Shown in pieces: positions 34,226 to 41,690 of a DNA stretch of 64,000 nucleotides (the first letter of the stretch is position 1; each line of letters opens with the position of its first letter). Origin of the DNA: a marine gamma proteobacterium HTCC2080 (GTDB taxonomy: Bacteria > Pseudomonadota > Gammaproteobacteria > Pseudomonadales > Halieaceae); NCBI GenBank assembly GCA_000169115.1, contig AAVV01000001.1:186001-250000 (forward strand), in the 5' to 3' direction. Below the pieces are notes generated by a model. It saw only the letters and a program-made list of their open reading frames with translations. It did no database searches and was not told where the DNA came from. A program made the position numbers and the translations under genes.

Positions 34226-37200
34226 ATGAAGCGAGCCGAGAGGATAGTTCTAGGCCTGTTGTTTTTGGCTGCGATTTTGCCTAATGCTGCGCTAGCTGGG
34301 TTAAGCGCGCAGAACGTCGATTTTGGCAGCGTGCGGGAAGGCGTGTCGGTGACCAAGTCGGTCACTGTGTCCAATAGTACCCCTGGGTTTCACTATTTGC
34401 TGGACCCTTCAGGAGCTGGAGCAACCGTGACTGTGGCCCCGGGTACCTGTCCGTCTGGTGCTGCCTCAGGCACCGTCGGTAGCTGCCAAGTACAAGTAAC
34501 GGTGCCAGCGGGCACTGAGCTAGGAAGTGGCAGCGATACTGCCTCTATCGCCTATAAATCAGATGATATGCCCTTTCAATCTGATGATGCCGGTCTAACC
34601 ATTTCGAGTTTAATGATTTCAGTTACCTATACGGTCATTGCCAAAGCGGATAGCGATGTGGATGGTGTGCCAGATTCCACTCCAGACCTGTGCCCCAATA
34701 CTCCGGCTGGAGAAAGTGTAGATATTACCGGTTGTTCCGAAAGCCAAAGCCTCTACGACGTTACTGCGACTGCGGGAGCCAATGGCAAAATTACGCCGGA
34801 TGGGCTTCGTCAGAAGACTGAGGGCGGCCGGTTGAGCTATGTTTTGACTCCTGATGCTGGCTTTACCGCGTCGGTGGGTGGTACCTGCGGCGGCTCGCTG
34901 AGCGGCAACTTTTACACAACAAACAGCATCACCGCCGACTGTACGGTCGTAGCCACTTTTAGTGCCACCACTGTCAATATTGTGGCGACTGCTGGCCCTA
35001 ACGGCAGTATATCTCCTTCTGGCAGCCAGGCAGTGACACCAGGTGCTATCGCGAGTTTCACAGTGACGGCCGATTTGGGCTTTACCCCTACGGTGGCGGG
35101 GACTTGTGGCGGTTCTTTAGACGGCTCTGTTTACACGACCAACAGTGTCACGGAAGACTGCACAGTCAACGCTGAGTTTTCAACTCAGGCTAACCCTGCT
35201 GAGGACGACGACGACAATGATGGTGTTGTCAATTCTCTTGATAAGTGCCCCAATACACCCTCGGGCGAGCCGGTTGATGCCAGTGGTTGTAGTGCGAGCC
35301 AGCTAGAAACGGATACGAATACCGACACAGATGGTGATGGCGTGGCAGATAACGTCGATCAGTGCCCCAATACCCCGCCGGGTGAGGCCGTTAATAGCAG
35401 TGGCTGTAGTGCGAGTCAGCTCGATACGGACGGTGATGGTGTATCGGACGACATCGACCAATGTCCCAAGACACCTGCAGGTGAATCGGTTGACGCTGAG
35501 GGTTGTGCGCAAAGCGAGAGAGATGACGATGGTGATGGCGTCGCAAACGATATTGATCAGTGCCCCAATACCCCGCCGGGTGAGGCCGTTAATAGCAGTG
35601 GCTGTAGTGCGAGTCAGCTCGATACGGACGGTGATGGTGTATCGGACGACATCGACCAATGTCCCAAGACACCTGCAGGTGAATCGGTTGACGCTGAGGG
35701 TTGTGCGCAAAGCGAGAGAGATGACGATGGTGATGGCGTCGCAAACGATATTGATCAGTGCCCTAATACCCCTCCGGGTGTCGCTGTCGATTCGCAGGGT
35801 TGCTCGAAAACTGAACAGGATGATGATGGTGACGGTGTGGCTAACGATGCTGACCAGTGTCCCAATACACCTGCGGAAGAATCGGTCAACGCGAGTGGCT
35901 GTAGTGCGAGCCAGATAGATACCGACGGTGATGGCGTGTCGGACGATGTTGACGAGTGTCCTAGTACCCCAGCCGGAGAGTCGGTCAACGCCAGTGGCTG
36001 CAGTGCGAGCCAGATAGATACCGACGGTGATGGCGTGTCAGACGATGTTGACGAGTGTCCTAGTACCCCAGCCGGAGAACTTGTCAACGCCAGTGGCTGC
36101 AGTGCGAGCCAGATCGATACTGACGGCGATGGTGTCTCAGATGACGTTGACCAGTGCCCGAACACACCCGCAGGTGAATCCGTAGACGCCAGTGGTTGCG
36201 CCCAAAGCGAAACGGACGATGACGGTGATGGCGTGGCAAATGACCTCGATCAGTGCCCGAACACACCAGCTGGGGAGTCGGTTAATGCTAGCGGTTGTGG
36301 CGCTAGTCAACTAGACGATGATGGTGACGGTATTGCGAATGACATTGACCAGTGCCCCAATACCCCGCCGGGTGAGACCGTCGACGCGCAGGGCTGTTCT
36401 CAAGGCGAAAAGGATAGCGATGGTGATGGCGTGGCGAACGATATTGATGAGTGCCCCAACACCCCGCCCGGCACCCAGGTTGACGAAACTGGCTGTCCCA
36501 CAAAAGAGCAAGTGCTCGATAGCCTGCTCGATGCAGCGGGGGGTGATGATCAACTGGGGGCTACATCAGAGGCGATTAGCGATGCTTGCACCTCCGATGA
36601 ACTTTCGGGTCAGTTACTGGCAGATTGTCAGGCATTAATTGGCGCCTCTATCGAAAAGGAAAGCGGTGTTAACCAAGCATTGAATGAAATTACTCCTGAG
36701 CGGGCGGTACAGGCAAACGCCCAAGTGCAGCGTGCTAACACGGTACAGGACCAAAATATTGGTAACCGAATCGCCGCGCTTCGTGCTGGGGCCCGGGGGA
36801 TTTCTGTGGATGGCCTTAGCTTCAGTAATGGTGAGAGTCGCCTGAATGGTGGCCATTTGGCAAGCGCGGTCGACGATATTTTAATGCCGGCCTCAGGCGC
36901 GAGCTCCGATGAGGAGCCTATGCTTCTGGCCAACAGCCGCTGGGGTGTCTTCCTATCAGGTGAGTTGAGTAAAGCCGAGCGTGACGAATCGACCAACAGT
37001 TCTGCCTTTAAAATGGATACGACTGTGCTCAGCGGGGGGTTAGATTACCGAGTCAGCGATAACTTTGTGCTGGGCGGTGCGGTTTCCTTCACTGATGGGG
37101 AGACACGGCTGGCCGATGACAAGGGCAATCTTGATGCGAGAGGGACCTCTTTAAGTCTTTATGGCTCACTTTACAGCGAGCGTCTGTACCTGGATTTCTC

Positions 37201-37807
37201 TGCAACCTACGGAGATTCCGAGTTTGATCAGTCAAGGCGTTTGGGCTACGTGTTGGGTAATGGTACTCAGGTGAAGCAATCAATGCGTGCCGAATACGAT
37301 GGAGAGACGACCAGTGTCCATCTTGGGGTGGGCTGGGATGCTATTCAAACAGCATGGATAGTGACTTTAAGGGCAAGCCTTGATTACTTGGATTCCGAGA
37401 TTGACCCTTTTACGGAGCAAGCCAGTGACACGAACGGAAGTGGTGCTGGCTGGGCTGTAGCGATAGATGGGCAAAGCCAAGACTGGCTTACTGGTCGCTT
37501 AACGGGCAGTGTTAGTCGGGTTGTTAGCGCGTCTTGGGGGGTAATCATCCCCTATGTGGAATTTGATGTTGTTCAGGAGTTCGCTAATGACGCGGCATTT
37601 ATCACCGGTAACTTTGCTGCTGATCTTGATGGATCCAAGCTTATCATTGCAGTTGATGAGCCTGACAAAAGCTATTACCGAGGTCGATTCGGCGCATCGG
37701 TTCAGTTACCAGGTGGCTTTGCCGGTTTCGTAGATTATGGTCGCCTGTTTGCCTACGACCGCTGGAGCGAATACACCATAAGTGGCGGGTTGCGCTACGA
37801 GTTTTGA
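34226..37807 (+). CDS. TSP3-repeat surface protein with autotransporter-type beta-barrel
   Basis: A 1193-residue protein starting at ATG 34226 with AGGGGAG upstream and a signal peptide ending at AALAGLS (residues 1-25). A beta-sandwich region at about 25-140 is followed by two InlB-like/bacterial-repeat modules (each with GGSLxGxxYTTNS), then about 14 calcium-binding thrombospondin type 3 repeats of 33 residues (DxDGDGVxDxxDxCPNTPxGE) up to about 760. The last 290 residues (from NSRWGVFLSGELS to the terminal GGLRYEF) have the alternating pattern and C-terminal Phe of an autotransporter barrel in the outer membrane. It is probably an adhesin or a surface stalk. It lies just downstream of vgrG, but nothing ties it mechanistically to the T6SS. 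Confidence 0.82.
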   Translation: MKRAERIVLGLLFLAAILPNAALAGLSAQNVDFGSVREGVSVTKSVTVSNSTPGFHYLLDPSGAGATVTVAPGTCPSGAASGTVGSCQVQVTVPAGTELGSGSDTASIAYKSDDMPFQSDDAGLTISSLMISVTYTVIAKADSDVDGVPDSTPDLCPNTPAGESVDITGCSESQSLYDVTATAGANGKITPDGLRQKTEGGRLSYVLTPDAGFTASVGGTCGGSLSGNFYTTNSITADCTVVATFSATTVNIVATAGPNGSISPSGSQAVTPGAIASFTVTADLGFTPTVAGTCGGSLDGSVYTTNSVTEDCTVNAEFSTQANPAEDDDDNDGVVNSLDKCPNTPSGEPVDASGCSASQLETDTNTDTDGDGVADNVDQCPNTPPGEAVNSSGCSASQLDTDGDGVSDDIDQCPKTPAGESVDAEGCAQSERDDDGDGVANDIDQCPNTPPGEAVNSSGCSASQLDTDGDGVSDDIDQCPKTPAGESVDAEGCAQSERDDDGDGVANDIDQCPNTPPGVAVDSQGCSKTEQDDDGDGVANDADQCPNTPAEESVNASGCSASQIDTDGDGVSDDVDECPSTPAGESVNASGCSASQIDTDGDGVSDDVDECPSTPAGELVNASGCSASQIDTDGDGVSDDVDQCPNTPAGESVDASGCAQSETDDDGDGVANDLDQCPNTPAGESVNASGCGASQLDDDGDGIANDIDQCPNTPPGETVDAQGCSQGEKDSDGDGVANDIDECPNTPPGTQVDETGCPTKEQVLDSLLDAAGGDDQLGATSEAISDACTSDELSGQLLADCQALIGASIEKESGVNQALNEITPERAVQANAQVQRANTVQDQNIGNRIAALRAGARGISVDGLSFSNGESRLNGGHLASAVDDILMPASGASSDEEPMLLANSRWGVFLSGELSKAERDESTNSSAFKMDTTVLSGGLDYRVSDNFVLGGAVSFTDGETRLADDKGNLDARGTSLSLYGSLYSERLYLDFSATYGDSEFDQSRRLGYVLGNGTQVKQSMRAEYDGETTSVHLGVGWDAIQTAWIVTLRASLDYLDSEIDPFTEQASDTNGSGAGWAVAIDGQSQDWLTGRLTGSVSRVVSASWGVIIPYVEFDVVQEFANDAAFITGNFAADLDGSKLIIAVDEPDKSYYRGRFGASVQLPGGFAGFVDYGRLFAYDRWSEYTISGGLRYEF
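35206..36502 (+). repeat. Array of 99-bp (33-residue) TSP3 calcium-binding repeats
   Basis: About 13 contiguous units, plus one separate unit near 34650, encode DxDGDGVxDxxDxCPNTPxGExVxxxGC. Each has an Asp-rich calcium site and two cysteines that should form a disulfide. The units divide into classes starting DTDGDGVSDD and DDDGDGVAND, with ANDI/SDDI/SDDV subtypes. Neighbouring units are often nearly identical in DNA, which shows ongoing expansion. Confidence 0.9.
35357..35752 (+). repeat. Exact 198-bp tandem duplication inside the TSP3 array
   Basis: Bases 35357-35554 and 35555-35752 are identical by eye, including synonymous positions; each encodes two TSP3 units (66 residues). This points to a recent duplication. 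A second, near-identical pair with 99-base period starts at about 35912 and 36011. Confidence 0.9.
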
Positions 37808-37818
37808 GGAATTGTTGG

Positions 37819-37837
37819 GCGCCTCGTTGAGAGGCGC
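37819..37837 (+). terminator. Terminator between convergent genes
   Basis: GCGCCTC (37819-37825) and GAGGCGC (37831-37837) pair around a 5-base loop, twelve bases after the surface-protein stop. A T-rich stretch (ATCTCTTTTC) follows. It can end transcription of the plus-strand gene; the convergent minus-strand gene ends at 37850. Confidence 0.65.
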
Positions 37838-37849
37838 TAAATCTCTTTT

Positions 37850-38128
37850 CTAGCCAAGGACTTGGGGGTTCCCCGGTCCTACAATTTTTCCATCAACCAC
37901 GCTGTCGCCTACCCTAGCCATAGGTTGCGTGTTGTGGCCAGGAAGCTTCACCGACGCACTCCAAGATAAATCGATCACGGGTGACATGAGGGTCAGATGG
38001 CCCGTCGAGGCAATTCTGAGGTTTGTGTGAGTCCCCCCTTCAGTCTGACGAAGATTTTGGAAAATTGATTCGAGGCATTTTATTCGGGCTTCGAGTTCTT
38101 TAATTTTCTGTTCACTAGCATGCAGCAT
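37850..38128 (-). CDS. Short coiled-coil protein with a PAAR-like C-terminus
   Basis: A 92-residue protein. Residues 1-30 are a coiled coil (EQKIKELEARIKCLESIFQN). Residues 35-62 are short beta strands resembling the end of a phage or VgrG spike. The C-terminus reads MARVGDSVVDGKIVGPGNPQ, which resembles the ARxGD and GSPxVxI pieces of PAAR spike-tip proteins. It may therefore sit at or near the tip of a T6SS spike as a mini-adaptor. A GGAGG ribosome binding site precedes the ATG. About 215 noncoding bases separate it from the upstream TIGR02270 gene, so it may have its own promoter. Function is inferred from motif resemblance only. Confidence 0.5.
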   Translation of the reverse strand: MLHASEQKIKELEARIKCLESIFQNLRQTEGGTHTNLRIASTGHLTLMSPVIDLSWSASVKLPGHNTQPMARVGDSVVDGKIVGPGNPQVLG

Positions 38129-38344
38129 ATTTGCAAACCTCCAATCAGTAGCGGTGTTTAGGTGAATCTTTGAGATATTGCCGATTCTCTAGGCATCAGG
38201 ATTTTAATTCTTTTGAAATTACAAACTTCGGGCGCTTATGTTGTCAATCTGTAGGGGCCGTCAACAGATCCCTGCGTCAGTTCATCTAATGGATCATAAT
38301 GAGGCTGCGCAGGATGAACGTAATAATTCCAGCAGGGGAGATTA

Positions 38345-39592
38345 TCAGCGCTTTTCAAGCGATTCGAGCTGAACCTGCCCCTTCGCGCGAGTCTCAAAAA
38401 GCGGCGCTCCCCGGTTAATGATGGCTAGATCAATAGCGGCGCTGCGACGCTGCCGTTGTTTGCCCGAGCGCAGCACATGCGCTAAGTGATGTCTGGAAAT
38501 GGGTTTACCACAGTTCAAACGTTGCCCTGCGGGAAATTGCTGATGGTTAGACGTGTACCAAAAGGCCATTTTTTCCGGATCGGGAATTACTAGCGCTGCA
38601 TCATCATTTGACTGATCACTATCATCACCATCTTGATCGTCATTTTCCTCTTCATCATTCGGTACAGTCTCGGGAATAATCTCGAGGCTCTGCTCGTAGA
38701 TACTAAGCCCGGTAATATTTTCAAAGGCCTCCCCCGCAACCTGAGCTACCTTGTCGTTGGTGAATTGCTTCATTACAGGCTCCAGATAGAAAGGATCACC
38801 CAGATAGCCGGCGCTCATCAGTGCCCAACGCAGCCCGTCAGGCTGTGCTGCCAGTTCTCTAATCCAGCTGTGTGCAGCCTCAAGTGGCATTAGCTTGATG
38901 ACCAGTTCAACAGCTGCACGACGTCTAGAGCCGTCAGTGATGGCGAAGGACTTTAAATTGTTAATAGCCTTGTCACTACCCAGCAAACCAGCAGACCAGG
39001 AGGCCCAAAACCGACACTCGCTGTCTGGGTGGTCTAGGTCAGATTCCGCCTCAGTGATACGCTCTATCAGCCCCAACTCTCCGATTGCTTTGAGGCCTCT
39101 TGCCCTTAGTGCCGGAGATTCGCGCTTCAAAGCCAAGTCGAGGGCTTTTCCTGGGTTTACGCGGTGCACGGCGCAGGCGCCGATGCCGAGGTAATGCCGG
39201 TGGGGGCTGTCAGAGCTTAATAGCGCCTTTACCACGCCCTGTAGCTTGTCGGGGGTTAGCCAGCCTAGGGCCGAGATCATTGCCCGGTGGGCCTCTGAGT
39301 TATCTTCGGATGCGAGCAGAAGTGCATCCACACAGTCTTTTTTGCCTAGGGCAATCGCAAGCCATAAACCTATAAAAAACTCGCCGGGGTCATCAAACCC
39401 CAGTGCCGCAGTTGTCTGCCAACCCGTTTCTCCGGCGATAAGCAGGCCATCGAGATGGGCTTCGACGCGTTCGTCCCACTCCATAACATCGTCTAAATCG
39501 AAGTCTGGGGCGCGCACGGCCATGTCACGCTGCTGCCACAGGAAGGCGGCCTCTTCAGCGTGTTCTTCTATGACATCTTCAAGGAGTTTCAA
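38345..39592 (-). CDS. TIGR02270-family HEAT-repeat protein, T6SS-associated
   Basis: A 415-residue helical protein with HEAT-like repeats, for example SPALRARGLKAIGELGL and DSECRFWASWSAGLLGSDKA, and an acidic linker (EEENDDQDGDDSDQSNDD) before a conserved C-terminal block (NCGKPISRHHLAHVLRSGKQ). The architecture matches the TIGR02270 family as I recall it, which is found beside vgrG/PAAR cargo genes. Its role is unknown; an adaptor or scaffold for loading cargo is plausible. The likely start is TTG 39592 with AAGGAG ten bases upstream. It lies 14 bases after the zinc-ribbon gene and is probably cotranscribed. Confidence 0.7.
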   Translation of the reverse strand: MKLLEDVIEEHAEEAAFLWQQRDMAVRAPDFDLDDVMEWDERVEAHLDGLLIAGETGWQTTAALGFDDPGEFFIGLWLAIALGKKDCVDALLLASEDNSEAHRAMISALGWLTPDKLQGVVKALLSSDSPHRHYLGIGACAVHRVNPGKALDLALKRESPALRARGLKAIGELGLIERITEAESDLDHPDSECRFWASWSAGLLGSDKAINNLKSFAITDGSRRRAAVELVIKLMPLEAAHSWIRELAAQPDGLRWALMSAGYLGDPFYLEPVMKQFTNDKVAQVAGEAFENITGLSIYEQSLEIIPETVPNDEEENDDQDGDDSDQSNDDAALVIPDPEKMAFWYTSNHQQFPAGQRLNCGKPISRHHLAHVLRSGKQRQRRSAAIDLAIINRGAPLFETRAKGQVQLESLEKR

Positions 39593-39606
39593 TTGGACGC
39601 TTCTCC

Positions 39607-40401
39607 TTAGTGTCTTTCAAACTTGGTGTCTTTCTGATCGTGAGGTGCCTCATAGAGATCAACCTCTCCATACTCCAAGACTTGGTTCATTTTGGTCCCG
39701 TCGAGCCCTTTGTAAGGGCTCTCCAGACCACTTCTGAGAATAAGGGAGGTGTCTTCAGGCGCTATCCAGGTCAGTTGTCCAGTCTCAAGCCAAGGGTCAA
39801 GATCAAACTCCCATCGATCGTGTTTGTGCTCTGAAAACTCAATTTCACCCTGGTCGTCCAGCAGTGCGTAACTCTCATGTCTGAACTCCTGGTGGGACTC
39901 GGCTTGTGGAAATGGTTTTTCTGCATAGTAGGCGATGATGAAAACCGTATGGCCCTCGTGGGTTTTAAGCGCAGAAAGTACCGCTTTGGCTGTCGGATGT
40001 TCAAGTAGCCTCGTCACTACAAATGGTATTGCTGGGCCGACCATGACGCTTTCGCTGCTCTCCTCTGGCTCTGTGCCGCGAAGGTGAACGGCGCCCAAAA
40101 ACACTTGAAAGTGTTGGCAAGATTTGTGGGTGGGTAAATCGACTGGACAAGTTGTCCACCACCAGGGTCCATCGAACCCTGCCAGATCAATGGTGACTTT
40201 AAGGTCAGCGCCACAAATGGGACAACGGCTTACCGGGATATGATCCAGCAGTTCCATATACTCCATGAGGAGGTATTCCTCCTCGGTCTCAAGATCTGTG
40301 GCAGCGTTCTGCTCCATCTTGAGCGCGCCGCAGCCGTCGAGCGCTTCGGCGATTTGTTTGTGCCTGTCGATAATCGCTTGTTGCTGTGTTGATCTAGCCA
40401 T
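39607..40401 (-). CDS. Hypothetical protein with a zinc-ribbon motif
   Basis: A 264-residue soluble protein. The N-terminal 50 residues are helical. A CPICGADL motif near residue 60, with later cysteines in WWWTTCPVD and KSCQHF, could bind zinc. The C-terminal part is mixed alpha/beta (HTVFIIAYYAEKPFPQ, RWEFDLDPWLETGQLTW) with many acidic residues. I do not recognise a family. It lies 32 bases after the DUF4150 cargo gene and 14 before the TIGR02270 gene. Position directly after the candidate toxin makes immunity or cargo-chaperone function possible, but there is no direct evidence. No signal peptide, so it is cytoplasmic. Confidence 0.5.
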   Translation of the reverse strand: MARSTQQQAIIDRHKQIAEALDGCGALKMEQNAATDLETEEEYLLMEYMELLDHIPVSRCPICGADLKVTIDLAGFDGPWWWTTCPVDLPTHKSCQHFQVFLGAVHLRGTEPEESSESVMVGPAIPFVVTRLLEHPTAKAVLSALKTHEGHTVFIIAYYAEKPFPQAESHQEFRHESYALLDDQGEIEFSEHKHDRWEFDLDPWLETGQLTWIAPEDTSLILRSGLESPYKGLDGTKMNQVLEYGEVDLYEAPHDQKDTKFERH

Positions 40402-40433
40402 GAGTTACCTGCTTCACGTTGCTTTAATGCGTG

Positions 40434-41690
40434 CTACTTGCTTACCTTCTTCGCCTTGCCCTTATCAATCTGGTTCTGAATGTTGGTTCGCTGTGGCTCT
40501 TTCCATTCGGGAGGTATTTCCTGACCTTTGCAGGTGTAGTAATTCTTCAGGTCATCCTCGTTGTCTATCAGGTACATTTCTCCGTTGGCATCGAAACACA
40601 GCAGGGGCTCTTCCTTACTTACATCGGGCAGCAGCAGGCTGGGTACAGGATCCTTATCTTTGCGGCGGGCGTAATCTGCGTAGTTGGCCTGTGGGCCGTG
40701 TCGAATCATCGCTGTTCGTTTGCCTGTACCTCTGGTATTCCTATTGAGGTTACGTCTAAAGTTCTTCTCCTCGGTGCTACCGTCCTTGATTTTGGCGCCA
40801 CTTTTACTGAACATATCGTGGGCATCGTAGTCTCCGGTGTAGACATTGTCCGGAGGTGGAGGGCGGGAGGTAATGTCGTCGAATGGTACGTAGTCGTCTG
40901 TAGTTTTTACTCCAATCAGTTTGTCGTCACTATCGTAGGCCCCCACTAGGCCATCAAGTCCAAGTGTATTAATTTTTTTCTGATGGTGATCATCAGCCTT
41001 CGGTATTGTTTTTTTAGAAATGCTTTTCTGCGGAACATCGCAACCCTTGGCGGGCAAATTGCTGCCAATATGTTTGGAGCTGCCCTTATTGGTAGATCGG
41101 AACGTGACGCTTCGCCCAGTGCGTTGGCAGGTGGCGCTGATACCTTCTGCGTGTTCAGGGAGCATGCCGCAGTCTTTAGCCGCTTTCTCCCTGTCCTTCA
41201 CTTTTAGATTGCCCATCCTGTCACAAGCAGCCTTTTGGGCTTTGGCGTCTGGCCCGGCCATCCCCATCATGGGTGGCTGCGCTTCGGCCGGGGATACGGT
41301 GTTCGGCGGATCACTGCCGCAGTTATTCCCGTGGGGGTCCGTGAGTCGACCTACGCCCTTCTTTTCAAACTTGACATTGAATGATTGGTTCTTGATATAG
41401 GATTTGCCCATGATCTTATTGGAGACCATCCCCATGGCGACGCCCGCCTGGTCGCCATTGCTTGTGGAGTAGGCTGACCCCTTAACCATTACTTTTTGCT
41501 TGTTGTCTTTTACCTTTTTTGTTGTCTTGAGGGCGGCCATGGAGGACATGGCGACATTGGGATAAGGGATGGGTATTGGTGCGGGAGCCGGCGGAGCTGG
41601 TGTCTTGCACACATCGGGGAATGCGGTGGCAATACCGATGCTGGCTTTGTGTTGTGTGGACATTTTGTTGACGACAACGGTTGAGGGCAT
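40434..41690 (-). CDS. DUF4150 (PAAR-like) T6SS effector with candidate cyclase-like C-terminus
   Basis: A 418-residue protein. Residues 1-130 are the DUF4150 PAAR-like domain, which caps the VgrG spike (VVVNKMSTQHKASIGIATAF, PVPYPN-type loop, then GVGRLTDPHGNN). The rest is a separate lysine-rich domain. It contains NKGSSKHIGSNLPAKGCDVP (201-220), GDYDAHDMF with Asp287 and Asp289, and HGPQANY with His331 and Asn336. The order, K-GSS, DxD, then H with a nearby N, recalls the active site of ExoY/oedema-factor nucleotidyl cyclases. The domain is shorter than those enzymes (42 residues between DxD and His, against about 80), so the match is suggestive only. It is the likely cargo of this module. 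No signal peptide. Confidence is high for DUF4150 and modest for the cyclase reading. Confidence 0.65.
   Translation of the reverse strand: MPSTVVVNKMSTQHKASIGIATAFPDVCKTPAPPAPAPIPIPYPNVAMSSMAALKTTKKVKDNKQKVMVKGSAYSTSNGDQAGVAMGMVSNKIMGKSYIKNQSFNVKFEKKGVGRLTDPHGNNCGSDPPNTVSPAEAQPPMMGMAGPDAKAQKAACDRMGNLKVKDREKAAKDCGMLPEHAEGISATCQRTGRSVTFRSTNKGSSKHIGSNLPAKGCDVPQKSISKKTIPKADDHHQKKINTLGLDGLVGAYDSDDKLIGVKTTDDYVPFDDITSRPPPPDNVYTGDYDAHDMFSKSGAKIKDGSTEEKNFRRNLNRNTRGTGKRTAMIRHGPQANYADYARRKDKDPVPSLLLPDVSKEEPLLCFDANGEMYLIDNEDDLKNYYTCKGQEIPPEWKEPQRTNIQNQIDKGKAKKVSK

Noticed and set aside
35303..35918. Long alternative frames on both strands through the TSP3 repeats
   Set aside because: They are repeats of the same 33-residue periodicity in the wrong frame and simply mirror the tandem DNA repeats.
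35206..36502. Regularly spaced repeats that might suggest a CRISPR array
   Set aside because: The repeats are coding, in frame, contiguous and 99 bases long, without unique spacers.
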